A stretch of 64,000 nt of DNA. It comes from JBBTCJ01 sp038043285 (GTDB lineage Bacteria > Planctomycetota > Phycisphaerae > UBA1845). A program made the translations under genes and the position numbers. Under the pieces are notes generated by a model, which saw nothing but the letters and a program-made list of their open reading frames with translations, did not search any database and was not told the DNA's origin. The stretch is from assembly GCA_038043285.1 (NCBI GenBank), contig JBBTCJ010000041.1, forward strand, positions 38,222 through 102,221, given 5' to 3'. Positions 44,601 through 52,094 of the stretch are shown here, piece by piece; position 1 is the stretch's first letter, and each line of letters opens with the position of its first letter.

Positions 44601-44703
44601 CGTGGTCAGGGTCCGCCTGCGGGTGCAGTTCGCGGGATGGACGATGCGCGCAAGTACTGTGCGCACATAAGGTTACTGATAGTTTGTGAAAAAGTTTATG
44701 GAT

Positions 44704-44718
44704 TGGGTCAACGACCCA
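44704..44718. promoter_or_regulatory. Inverted repeat upstream of nuoA
   Basis: TGGGTC, then AAC, then GACCCA: a perfect 6-bp inverted repeat in the nuo leader. It may be an operator or part of a mRNA hairpin; no U-tract follows. Confidence 0.4.
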
Positions 44719-44858
44719 TGTACACACGTTGCAGCGGACTTTAGGATCGCGTGGCGGGCCGGATGAAGCCTCCGCACCACGGTTTCGCCGGTTGGGAGCC
44801 TGGGTTGGTGACGAAGATAGCTATTGGTCGGACTCAGCTAAATCTTCGGGTTCCGGAA

Positions 44859-44890
44859 GGCCCGCTTTCACGGTCGCGGCTCTGATAGAA
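44859..44890 (+). repeat. GC-rich intergenic repeat, core copy
   Basis: Repeat core with a TTTCA variation: CCCGCTTTCACGGTCGCGGC, then TCTGATAGAA. The TCTGATA(A/G)AA end is shared with the copy at 49208. Located about 55 bp upstream of nuoA. Confidence 0.6.
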
Positions 44891-44943
44891 GGCACCCGGC
44901 CGCTTGAACAGATCCGCGGGCGGGAGCGGGTGGAGCGACATGA

Positions 44944-45369
44944 ATGCCAACGGCTGGACAAGCGAATCTTGAATCGTACGCGGCGATGGGCGCGCTGATT
45001 CTCGTGGTCACGGCGATGGCTTTGGGAATGCTTGTCGTTGCGCACGTTTTCGGCCCGAAGCGACATGGTCCGGTGAAGGACAGCCCGTATGAATCGGGAA
45101 TGCCGATCATCGGCGACACGCAGCGTCGGTTCCACATTCGCTTCTACGTCGTGGCGATCCTATTCATGCTTTTCGACGTCGAGGTGGTCTTCCTTTGGCC
45201 GTGGGCGACGGCGTACCATCGGGCGGCTACAGCCGGGACGATGATGACGTTGGACGACGGCACGGTGGTGGGAAAGGGTTTCCTTCTTCTGGGCATGACC
45301 GTTTTCTTCGCGTTGCTGATTTTCGGTCTGGTCTACGAATGGAAGAAGGGGGCGTTCGAATGGGACTAG
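44944..45369 (+). CDS. nuoA: NADH-quinone oxidoreductase subunit A
   Basis: A 141-aa membrane subunit of complex I, with three hydrophobic segments ([47 protein letters not shown]). SPYESGMP and [11 protein letters not shown] are the NuoA signatures. First gene of the nuo operon; the stop overlaps the nuoB start by 10 bp. Confidence 0.95.
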   Translation: MPTAGQANLESYAAMGALILVVTAMALGMLVVAHVFGPKRHGPVKDSPYESGMPIIGDTQRRFHIRFYVVAILFMLFDVEVVFLWPWATAYHRAATAGTMMTLDDGTVVGKGFLLLGMTVFFALLIFGLVYEWKKGAFEWD

Positions 45370-45950
45370 CCGCCGGCGGAATCGCTCCCTTTCAAGCAAG
45401 CAAGGAAGACTTCCTGACGACCAAGCTGGAGTACCTGGTGGAGTTGATCCAGAAGGGCGTAAACTGGTCGCGATTGAACTCGCTTTGGCCGATGCCATTC
45501 GCCACGGCCTGCTGCGGGATCGAACTGATGGCCACCGGGGCGAGTCGATACGACATCGCCCGTTTCGGCGCGGAGGTGATGCGTTTCACGCCGCGGCAGT
45601 GCGATCTTTTGATCTGTGCAGGGCGCGTGGCGATCAAGGCCATGCCGGTGTTGCAGCGGATTTACATGCAGATGGCTGAGCCGAAGTGGGTCATCAGCAT
45701 GGGGGCCTGTGCAAGCACGGGCGGGGTCTTCGACACCTACGCCGTGGTTCAAGGAGTCGATCAGTTTCTGCCGGTGGACGTATACGTTCCAGGATGTCCT
45801 CCGCGCCCGGAAACGCTTCTGGAAGGCGTCATGACCATCCAGCGGATCGTACAGGGCGAGGGGATCAAGAACAGCGCGAAACGGGGACGAGGGCTGCGGA
45901 TGTTGGTTCAGCCGCCGATCCAAGTCCGCATCGAGGAACAAGGTCCGTAG
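45360..45950 (+). CDS. nuoB: NADH-quinone oxidoreductase subunit B
   Basis: A 196-aa subunit of the peripheral arm, carrying the N2 4Fe-4S cluster. The ligand motifs are [22 protein letters not shown] and VPGCPPRPE. The start at 45360 overlaps nuoA and is preceded by AAGGGGG. The frame is open upstream to 45195 but that part is antisense or shadow to nuoA. The longer C-terminal tail after VQGEGI is not conserved. Confidence 0.94.
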   Translation: MGLAAGGIAPFQASKEDFLTTKLEYLVELIQKGVNWSRLNSLWPMPFATACCGIELMATGASRYDIARFGAEVMRFTPRQCDLLICAGRVAIKAMPVLQRIYMQMAEPKWVISMGACASTGGVFDTYAVVQGVDQFLPVDVYVPGCPPRPETLLEGVMTIQRIVQGEGIKNSAKRGRGLRMLVQPPIQVRIEEQGP

Positions 45951-45977
45951 GGGGCACGGAAAGGTCAGGGACATCCG

Positions 45978-46505
45978 GTGGCGCATCCAGCGGTCGCGGC
46001 GTTGCAGGAAACATTCCCCAAGGTGAACTTTGCGCCTGGGCCGCTGTTGCCCTGCCGTGATGCGAAGGATGAACAAGTATTCGTTCGGGTTCCGCCGGCC
46101 ATGTTGTTCGAGGTCATGCATGTTCTTCGCCATGACCAGCGATGTCGCCTGGAACAGCTCTGCGACCTGACGTGCGTGGATTACCTGGATTTTCCGAAGG
46201 CGAAGGATCGATACGGGGTCACATACTCGCTGTTGTCGATCAGCAACGGCGGGAGGCTATGGGTCAAGTGCTTCGTCAACGACCCAAGCCCCGAGGTCGC
46301 GTCGGTGACGCCGATCTGGAAGGGCGCAAACTGGATGGAACGAGAAGTCTGGGACATGTTCGGCATTCGGTTCACCGGGCATCCGGACTTGCGGCGGATT
46401 CTGACTTGGGAAGGGTTTGAAGCCCATCCATTGCGGAAGGACTATCCGCTTCGCGGGCGCGGCGAACGAGAGAACTTCGAGCGGACGACGCGGGAGAGCG
46501 CGTAA
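45978..46505 (+). CDS. nuoC: NADH-quinone oxidoreductase subunit C
   Basis: A 175-aa peripheral arm subunit. DLTCVDYLD, RVYDMFG-type WDMFGIRFTGHPDLRRIL and HPLRKDYPLRG are the NuoC signatures. GTG start at 45978. A toxin-antitoxin-like pair separates it from nuoD, where the two are normally adjacent or fused. Confidence 0.93.
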   Translation: MAHPAVAALQETFPKVNFAPGPLLPCRDAKDEQVFVRVPPAMLFEVMHVLRHDQRCRLEQLCDLTCVDYLDFPKAKDRYGVTYSLLSISNGGRLWVKCFVNDPSPEVASVTPIWKGANWMEREVWDMFGIRFTGHPDLRRILTWEGFEAHPLRKDYPLRGRGERENFERTTRESA

Positions 46506-46572
46506 GAGGGACAGGTTGTCGTCGGACGGTTGACCTCCGTCCCATGAACCGTCCCAGGGAGACAAAAGCATC

Positions 46573-46794
46573 ATGGGCGGCTTCGAACGCATCACCTTCG
46601 ATCCGGCGATCCTTAGCGGACGGGCTTGCCTACGCGGGATGAGGATTCCGGTGTCCGTGATCGTGAAGCAGATCGCCCACGGCGCTTCCCGAGAGGAAGT
46701 TCTCGCGGACTATCCTGATCTTGAACCGGAAGACATTCAAGAAGCACTCGAATATGCTGCGTGGCTGTCCCAGGAAGAAGTTCGTTCGGCGTAG
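46573..46794 (+). CDS. DUF433 antitoxin-like protein
   Basis: A 73-aa DUF433 protein (VapB/antitoxin-like, helix-turn-helix). Key stretch RITFDPAILSGRACLRGMRIPVS and VLADYPDLEPEDIQEAL. DUF433 and DUF5615 genes are a recurring pair, proposed as a toxin-antitoxin module. The pair lies between nuoC and nuoD, with 68 bp after nuoC and 8 bp before its partner. Confidence 0.85.
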   Translation: MGGFERITFDPAILSGRACLRGMRIPVSVIVKQIAHGASREEVLADYPDLEPEDIQEALEYAAWLSQEEVRSA

Positions 46795-46802
46795 TCACGA
46801 TT

Positions 46803-47165
46803 ATGCGATTCCTGGCTGACATGGGAGTTTCGCAACGCGTCGTGGAGTGGCTTCGTGAACAGGAGCATGACGTTGCGACCCTCCGCGCCGAGGGTCTGCA
46901 GTGCATGCCCAACGGTGAGATTTTCGCCAAGGCTGCCAGGGAAAATCGAGCGGTGCTGACATTCGACTTGGATTTCGGCGAAATTGTGGCCCAGGCTCAC
47001 GGTCAAACCATCGGCGTGGTGTTGTTTCGTCTGAACAATACGGTAACGCCCTTTGTGATTCAACGCCTGTCGAGCGTGCTTTCCGACGCCAGCGATGCAT
47101 TGACAAAGGGAGCGATCGTAGTGGTGGAAGATAGTCGGCACCGGGTGCGGCGATTCCCGACATAG
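46803..47165 (+). CDS. DUF5615 PIN-like toxin-type protein
   Basis: A 120-aa DUF5615 protein with a PIN-like fold. MRFLADMGVSQRVVEWL and VLTFDLDFGEIV carry the conserved acidic residues. It is preceded by a DUF433 gene by 8 bp, the standard partnership. ATG at 46803 chosen (the frame is open from 46761). It is followed by nuoD 23 bp later. Confidence 0.85.
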   Translation: MRFLADMGVSQRVVEWLREQEHDVATLRAEGLQCMPNGEIFAKAARENRAVLTFDLDFGEIVAQAHGQTIGVVLFRLNNTVTPFVIQRLSSVLSDASDALTKGAIVVVEDSRHRVRRFPT

Positions 47166-47188
47166 TCCTAACCGCACAATGCAGGCGA

Positions 47189-48454
47189 ATGACTTCGATA
47201 CCTTCTACTCCGACGGCGTTAGGCGCGACGTACGCTCCCGAGGAGCCGGGCGGCGACCTCTGGGTGCTCAACCTGGGTCCGCAGCACCCGGCCACCCATA
47301 CCACGCTGCGCCACGTTCTGGAACTCGACGGCGAGCGGGTGCTGAGTTGCACGGTGCACATCGGCTACCTGCACAGCGGTTTTGAAAAACTCGGCGAGCA
47401 CCTCAATTACAACCAGTATGTCGTGGTGACGGATCGGATGAATTACGTCTCGCCGATGGCGAACAACATCGCCTGGCACCACGCCTGCGAAAAGTTGTTC
47501 GGTCTGGAGTTGACACCGCGGTGCAAGGTGATCCGCACGATCATCGCGGAACTGGCCAGGATCCAGGACCACTTGCTGTGCGTCGGGTGCGCCGGATTGG
47601 ACCTGGGCGGATTTACCGCGTTCATGTACCCGTTCAACGCCCGCGAGACGATCTACGATTTGTTCGAAGAGATTTGCGGGGCACGGTTCACGACGAGCTA
47701 CACGCGCGTCGGCGGGTTGATGCAGGACATCACGCCCGGCTGGCCGGCGAAGGTGAAAACCTTCTGCACCAAGGAAGTTCCGCAGGCGCTGGCTGACCTG
47801 GAGAAGCTCCTGACGCGGAACCGCATCTTCATCGAACGGACCAAGGGCATCGGATACCTGTCGCACGATGACGCGGTGGATTGGGGATGGACGGGACCAC
47901 TGGCCCGGGCCAGCGGGGTTCGGCGCGATCTTCGCAAGGACGAGCCGTATCTGTGTTACGCGTCCAATTGGGACGGCAAGGGCAGTTCGCCGGTGGAGTT
48001 CAAGGTTCCCATCAGCCAGGGGGGCGACTGTTACGCCCGGTACCTGGTGCGATTGGCGGAGCTGCGCGAGGCGGTCAAGATCATCCTGCAACTGGTGGAC
48101 AACGTTCCCGAAGGACCGGTGGACGTGCTCCCGTCGGACAAGAAGTGCCTGCCGGCCAAGGGGGAAATCCATTTCAGCATCGAAGGGTTGATCCACCACT
48201 TTGAGCAGATCATGACCAATCGGGGCTTCACGCCGCCGATCGGCGAGGCGTACGGCGCGAATGAGACGGCCAACGGCGAGCTGGGGTTTCACCTGGTCAG
48301 CGACGGGAGCAACCGAGCGTATCGGGCGCGCTGTCGTCCGCCGTCGTTCATCAACTATCAGGCGTTTGAGCAGCTCGTGGTCGGTCATCAGGTCAGCGAC
48401 GTGATTGCGGTGCTGAGCGGGATGAACGTCATCGCGGCGGAGCTGGACCGATGA
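47189..48454 (+). CDS. nuoD: NADH-quinone oxidoreductase subunit D
   Basis: A 421-aa peripheral arm subunit forming part of the quinone site with NuoB. NLGPQHPATHTTLRHVLEL, GYLHSGFEKL, RVGGLMQDI and the C-terminal DPCFACTDR-like position replaced by VIAVLSGMNVIAAELDR. Full length for the family. ATG at 47189. Confidence 0.94.
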   Translation: MTSIPSTPTALGATYAPEEPGGDLWVLNLGPQHPATHTTLRHVLELDGERVLSCTVHIGYLHSGFEKLGEHLNYNQYVVVTDRMNYVSPMANNIAWHHACEKLFGLELTPRCKVIRTIIAELARIQDHLLCVGCAGLDLGGFTAFMYPFNARETIYDLFEEICGARFTTSYTRVGGLMQDITPGWPAKVKTFCTKEVPQALADLEKLLTRNRIFIERTKGIGYLSHDDAVDWGWTGPLARASGVRRDLRKDEPYLCYASNWDGKGSSPVEFKVPISQGGDCYARYLVRLAELREAVKIILQLVDNVPEGPVDVLPSDKKCLPAKGEIHFSIEGLIHHFEQIMTNRGFTPPIGEAYGANETANGELGFHLVSDGSNRAYRARCRPPSFINYQAFEQLVVGHQVSDVIAVLSGMNVIAAELDR

Positions 48455-48457
48455 CGG

Positions 48458-48490
48458 GATTGACGATTGTCGATTGTCAATTGTCGATTG
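48458..48490. repeat. Short tandem (GATTGTC-type) repeat between nuoD and nuoE
   Basis: Repeated GATTGTCGATTGTCAATTGTC-like units just after the nuoD stop. A shorter similar stretch (GATTGGCGATTGACGATT) lies at 53721-53739 after nuoG. These look like the repeat decay commonly seen between planctomycete genes. Confidence 0.5.
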
Positions 48491-48547
48491 GAACGGTGAG
48501 GCTAAGCCCACCCGAATCACGAGGAAACTCGGGAGTGCAGTAGAAAT

Positions 48548-49174
48548 ATGTCCTGGCCGGTCATCAATCGAAACCTTGAAGTGGTCGATCCGAAAGCGCC
48601 GCCGGCGTTATCCGTGGCGGTGCGGGAGAAGATTCGATCGTTCTTCCCGCGTTATGAAACCAAGCGGGCGGTTCTTCTTCCCGCGCTGCACGTGGTGCAG
48701 GACGCCCTGGGACACGTTCCGTGGAAGGCGATGGCGGAGATCGCGGAACTTCTGGAGATTCATCCCTCGGACGTCATCGACACGATCTCGTTTTATACGC
48801 ACTTCTGGACGCATCCGAAGGGTGCCAAGGTCGTAACCGCCTGCCGGAGCGTGAGTTGCGAGGTCATGGGGGGAGCGCGGGTACTTGACGAATTGAAACG
48901 GCAGCTTGGGATCGACGAGCACGAGACGACGGCGGACGGGAAGTTCAGTCTGGTAACGGAGGAATGCCTGGCGGGATGCGATCACGCGCCGTGTTTGCTG
49001 ATCAACGAGAAATTACACAGGAAAGTCAAGCCGGAGGAGGTGGCGCGACTTCTGGCTGATGGGAACAACGACCGCCTGGACGTCGAACGAAGCGAACTGT
49101 TCGATGCGCCGAGGAACGGCGCGGTGGCGAGCGGGAGGTCGGGGTCGCCGGCGGGCGAAGGGAAGACAGCGTAG
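48548..49174 (+). CDS. nuoE: NADH-quinone oxidoreductase subunit E
   Basis: A 208-aa peripheral arm subunit with a thioredoxin-fold 2Fe-2S cluster. The four ligands are in ACRSVSC and ECLAGC (C-x4-C and C-x3-C). LPALHVVQDALGHVP and DTISFYTHF are further NuoE signatures. The last ~25 residues (EGKTA tail) are low complexity and not conserved. ATG at 48548. Confidence 0.93.
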   Translation: MSWPVINRNLEVVDPKAPPALSVAVREKIRSFFPRYETKRAVLLPALHVVQDALGHVPWKAMAEIAELLEIHPSDVIDTISFYTHFWTHPKGAKVVTACRSVSCEVMGGARVLDELKRQLGIDEHETTADGKFSLVTEECLAGCDHAPCLLINEKLHRKVKPEEVARLLADGNNDRLDVERSELFDAPRNGAVASGRSGSPAGEGKTA

Positions 49175-49207
49175 TAGCTCGGCGCGGTGCAACTTGCGGG
49201 AGAAAAG

Positions 49208-49240
49208 TCCCGCTCCCTCACGGTCGCGGCTCTGATAAAA
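49208..49240 (+). repeat. GC-rich intergenic repeat, core copy (first of a pair)
   Basis: CGCTCCCTCACGGTCGCGGC then TCTGATAAAA. Directly followed, 3 bp later, by a longer copy of the same family at 49244. Located between nuoE and the GT-C-like gene. Confidence 0.65.
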
Positions 49241-49243
49241 GAC

Positions 49244-49298
49244 GGGGCCGCTCCCTGACGTTGGCGGTACGGATCGGGCGATCGGCTTTTTGTGAGGC
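49244..49298 (+). repeat. 55-bp GC-rich intergenic repeat, long copy
   Basis: A 55-bp unit starting GGGGCCGCTCCCTGACG and ending CGGCTTTTTGTGAGGC. It is identical at 48 of 55 positions, without gaps, to the unit at 55091-55145. Both are inside the nuo operon in gaps. GGCTTTTTGTGAG near the 3' end is a possible stem-free poly-T stretch. Confidence 0.7.
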
Positions 49299-49325
49299 GG
49301 CCACGAGCGACCGTCGGATCGTGGC

Positions 49326-50594
49326 GTGAAAACGTCGAACCATCAAGACGGACTCGCGGCGAGCGGTCCCCGCGCGGCGCGGCGGCGGGCCTGGCTGGGG
49401 TTGCTGAGCGTCCTGGTCGTTTGCCTGTGGCTGAACGACTCGCAACTATGGCGGCCTGACGACTGGATTGGAATCGAATCCAACGTGCAGGTCGCGGAGG
49501 CGGAAGCATGGCGGCAGGGCCGTCTCGATCTTGCGGAGCGGGAATGGGATACAGCGCTGTTCAAGGGAAAGGTGTACAGCCACTTTCCGCCGCTGTTTTC
49601 GTTCGTTTCGGTGGCGTGCCTCGGAGTTTTCGGCGGGGTTCCGCATGGGCTGATGGTCTTCGGAATCGCAGCGCCGCTGGCTGTGCTGGCCTACACGTTC
49701 TTTCTGCGACGCACGGGGTCGCCGTGCTGGGGCACGGTGTGCGCGATCGGGCTGGTATGCGGAACGTCGGTTTGGCCGGTTCTTCGCAGCACGATCCGCG
49801 GAGCGTCGCCCTACCACGTCAATCAGTCGCTGGCGGTCATCGGAACGCTGGTGCTTCTGCACGAATATTTCGGACGGAGGCGAATCTGGCTCGCGGGGTT
49901 GGGCGTTCTTGGGGCTACACTTTCGCGACAACTCACCGTTGCCTACCTCATTCCGCTTGGGTACATGGCATGGAAGGATCGGGGCAGCTCGGGGCGTTTT
50001 TTCGGCCTGGGTTGCTTCGCACTGACGACGGTCGCGGCGGCGGCGATATCGATGGGGTTGAACACGTTGAAATTCGGACATCCACTCGACACGGGCTACC
50101 TGTACATTTACGACGATCGCCCGGAGGACGACTTTTCGCGCGATGCGCGGGCGTTCGGTCTCTTCTCGCCGCACTTCGTGCCTCGGAACCTGTATTTTTC
50201 CAACTTGGGCTTGCCGACGTTGACGTCGATCAGGACGGCGGGGGAGGACCGGACCTATCTTCGACCCAACCGCATGGGCACGGGGATCTGGTGGACCACG
50301 CCGCTTCTGCTTTGGCTGATCATCGACCTTCGACGTATTCTACGCGACCGCGAGCTGCGCGTACTGTTCGCGGCGACGTGTCTGGTTTTTGCGGCGTTGA
50401 CGTGCTTTCACGCAACAGGCTCAATTCAGCGGGGCTTCCATCGGTTTTCTCTGGACTACCTGCCGGTCCTGTTGGCGTTGATCGTTCCTCGCTGCCTGGA
50501 GGGACGACGTCGATGGGTTACGTTGGCCATGGTGGCATGGAGCGTGCTGTACTTTGCCGTCCTGTTGCCGTTGCCACATATTCGCGTGTGGTAG
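49326..50594 (+). CDS. GT-C-like multi-pass membrane protein inserted in the nuo operon
   Basis: A 422-aa protein with about ten hydrophobic segments (for example LLSVLVVCLWL, VSVACLGVFGGVPHGLMVFGIAAPLAVLAY). The first loop carries QVAEAEAWRQGRLDL with acidic residues, and the layout resembles ArnT/PMT-type GT-C glycosyltransferases or planctomycete membrane glycosyltransferases of unknown target. It is not a complex I subunit. Start GTG at 49326. It separates nuoE from nuoF, where these are normally adjacent, and is flanked by repeats. Confidence 0.68.
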   Translation: MKTSNHQDGLAASGPRAARRRAWLGLLSVLVVCLWLNDSQLWRPDDWIGIESNVQVAEAEAWRQGRLDLAEREWDTALFKGKVYSHFPPLFSFVSVACLGVFGGVPHGLMVFGIAAPLAVLAYTFFLRRTGSPCWGTVCAIGLVCGTSVWPVLRSTIRGASPYHVNQSLAVIGTLVLLHEYFGRRRIWLAGLGVLGATLSRQLTVAYLIPLGYMAWKDRGSSGRFFGLGCFALTTVAAAAISMGLNTLKFGHPLDTGYLYIYDDRPEDDFSRDARAFGLFSPHFVPRNLYFSNLGLPTLTSIRTAGEDRTYLRPNRMGTGIWWTTPLLLWLIIDLRRILRDRELRVLFAATCLVFAALTCFHATGSIQRGFHRFSLDYLPVLLALIVPRCLEGRRRWVTLAMVAWSVLYFAVLLPLPHIRVW

Positions 50595-50722
50595 GGTAAA
50601 GCGAACTCGGAGGTCATGTAGCATCGCCCTTCATGGGCGGCACGCTGTTTTGCGACGGGGAACGCGCCGCGGATGAACCGCGACGCTACACGAGAACCGA
50701 GACGGTTGTAGAGGATCGGTGC

Positions 50723-52030
50723 ATGGCGGGATTTGAGCGGGTACTGACAAGAAACGTGGGGGTCGAAAACTCGCAACGGCTCAAGGTGTACGAGTCGCGG
50801 GGCGGATACCAGGCTGGGCGCAAGGCGCTGAAGATGTCCCCCGACGACGTCGTCGAGGAGGTGAAGAAGGCCAATCTTCGCGGTCGCGGCGGGGCGGGGT
50901 TCCCGGCGGGAATGAAATGGAGCTTTCTGCCAAAGGACCGGACCCGGACGCTGCTTTGCGTCAACGCCGACGAGTCGGAGCCGCCGACGTTCTGCAATCG
51001 GGTTCTGATGGAGCATGACCCGCATCAGCTCATCGAGGGAACGATCATCGCGGCGTACGCGACGAAATCGCAGATCGCCTACATTTACATGCGTGTGGAG
51101 TTCCACGAGCAGTTTCACATCTTGCAGAAGGCAATCGACGAGGCGTACGCTGCCGGGTATCTGGGCAGGGACATTTTCGGCGGCGACTACTCCCTGGAGA
51201 TGTACGTTCATCGCGGCGCGGGGGCGTACGTTTGCGGTGAGGAAACGGGGTTGATCGAGTCGTTGGAGGGCAAGCGCGGCTGGCCGAGGATCAAACCCCC
51301 CTTCCCCGCCGTCGAGGGGCTGTTTCACCGCCCGACGGTGGTCAACAACGTGGAGACGCTTTCGTGCGTCCCGCACATCATCGAGCGCGGGGCATCGTGG
51401 TTCACGAGCGTCGGTCCGCCGCACAGCACAGGGCCAAAACTGTTCTGCGTCAGCGGTCCGGTGAAGCGCCCCGGGTGCTACGAGGCGCCCATGACCATCA
51501 CCGTTCGGGATTTGATCGAACGCGAGGACATGGGCGGCGGGATGTTGTCGGGCAAGAAAGTCAAGGGCGTCCTTCCCGGCGGCGTATCGATGGGGATTCT
51601 GACCGCGGCCGAGCTGGACATGAAGATGGATTTCGAGGATCCGCGAAAATATGGACTACTCGGATTGGGCACGGCCGCCGCGGTGGTCATCGACGAAGAT
51701 ACGGACATGCGGATGGTGCTGCGGAACATGGCGCGGTTCTATGGAACGGAGTCGTGCGGGCAGTGTACGCAGTGTCGGGAAGGCACGGCGTGGATGCACA
51801 AGATCGCAACGCGGATTGCGCTGGGGGCCGGGCGCGTTGAGGATCTCGACATCCTCCTTGAAACCTCGCGCAATATGGGCATGATGCCGGGATTGAGCAT
51901 TTGCGGTCTTCCCGACGGGGCGACGTACCCGATCGAGACGATCGTGAAGAAGTTCCGAGGTGAGTTGGAGGCTTCGATCCGTTCGCAACCGGCGGATCGC
52001 GCGAAGCGGGTGTTGAGCGTATTGAATTAG
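50723..52030 (+). CDS. nuoF: NADH-quinone oxidoreductase subunit F
   Basis: A 435-aa peripheral arm subunit that binds NADH and FMN and holds the N3 4Fe-4S cluster. LRGRGGAGFPAGMKW and AYICGEETGLIESLEG-type YVCGEETGLIE carry the NADH/FMN site; ESCGQCTQCREG provides the cluster ligands. ATG at 50723 has GAGGA upstream; the frame is open from 50633. Confidence 0.94.
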   Translation: MAGFERVLTRNVGVENSQRLKVYESRGGYQAGRKALKMSPDDVVEEVKKANLRGRGGAGFPAGMKWSFLPKDRTRTLLCVNADESEPPTFCNRVLMEHDPHQLIEGTIIAAYATKSQIAYIYMRVEFHEQFHILQKAIDEAYAAGYLGRDIFGGDYSLEMYVHRGAGAYVCGEETGLIESLEGKRGWPRIKPPFPAVEGLFHRPTVVNNVETLSCVPHIIERGASWFTSVGPPHSTGPKLFCVSGPVKRPGCYEAPMTITVRDLIEREDMGGGMLSGKKVKGVLPGGVSMGILTAAELDMKMDFEDPRKYGLLGLGTAAAVVIDEDTDMRMVLRNMARFYGTESCGQCTQCREGTAWMHKIATRIALGAGRVEDLDILLETSRNMGMMPGLSICGLPDGATYPIETIVKKFRGELEASIRSQPADRAKRVLSVLN

Positions 52031-52048
52031 GTGGTGGGCTATGGTTGT

Positions 52049-52065
52049 GGTGGGCGATGCCCACC
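52049..52065. repeat. Hairpin repeat between nuoF and nuoG
   Basis: A perfect 7-bp stem, GGTGGGC - GAT - GCCCACC, then CTACG. It resembles widely scattered GGTGGGCATCGCCCACC-type intergenic hairpins of planctomycetes. Located 19 bp after nuoF. Confidence 0.6.
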
Positions 52066-52094
52066 CTACGACTACGACTCCATGGCGCGTGTGA

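Larger units (their letters stand above)
44601..44943. promoter_or_regulatory. Leader of the nuo operon
   Basis: A 343-bp gap between the DUF1571 gene and nuoA. It includes a relatively AT-rich segment (44671-44720) likely to contain the nuo promoter, a TGTGCGCACA palindrome at 44658-44667, an inverted repeat at 44704-44718 and one copy of the GC-rich intergenic repeat. No gene is evident. Confidence 0.5.
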
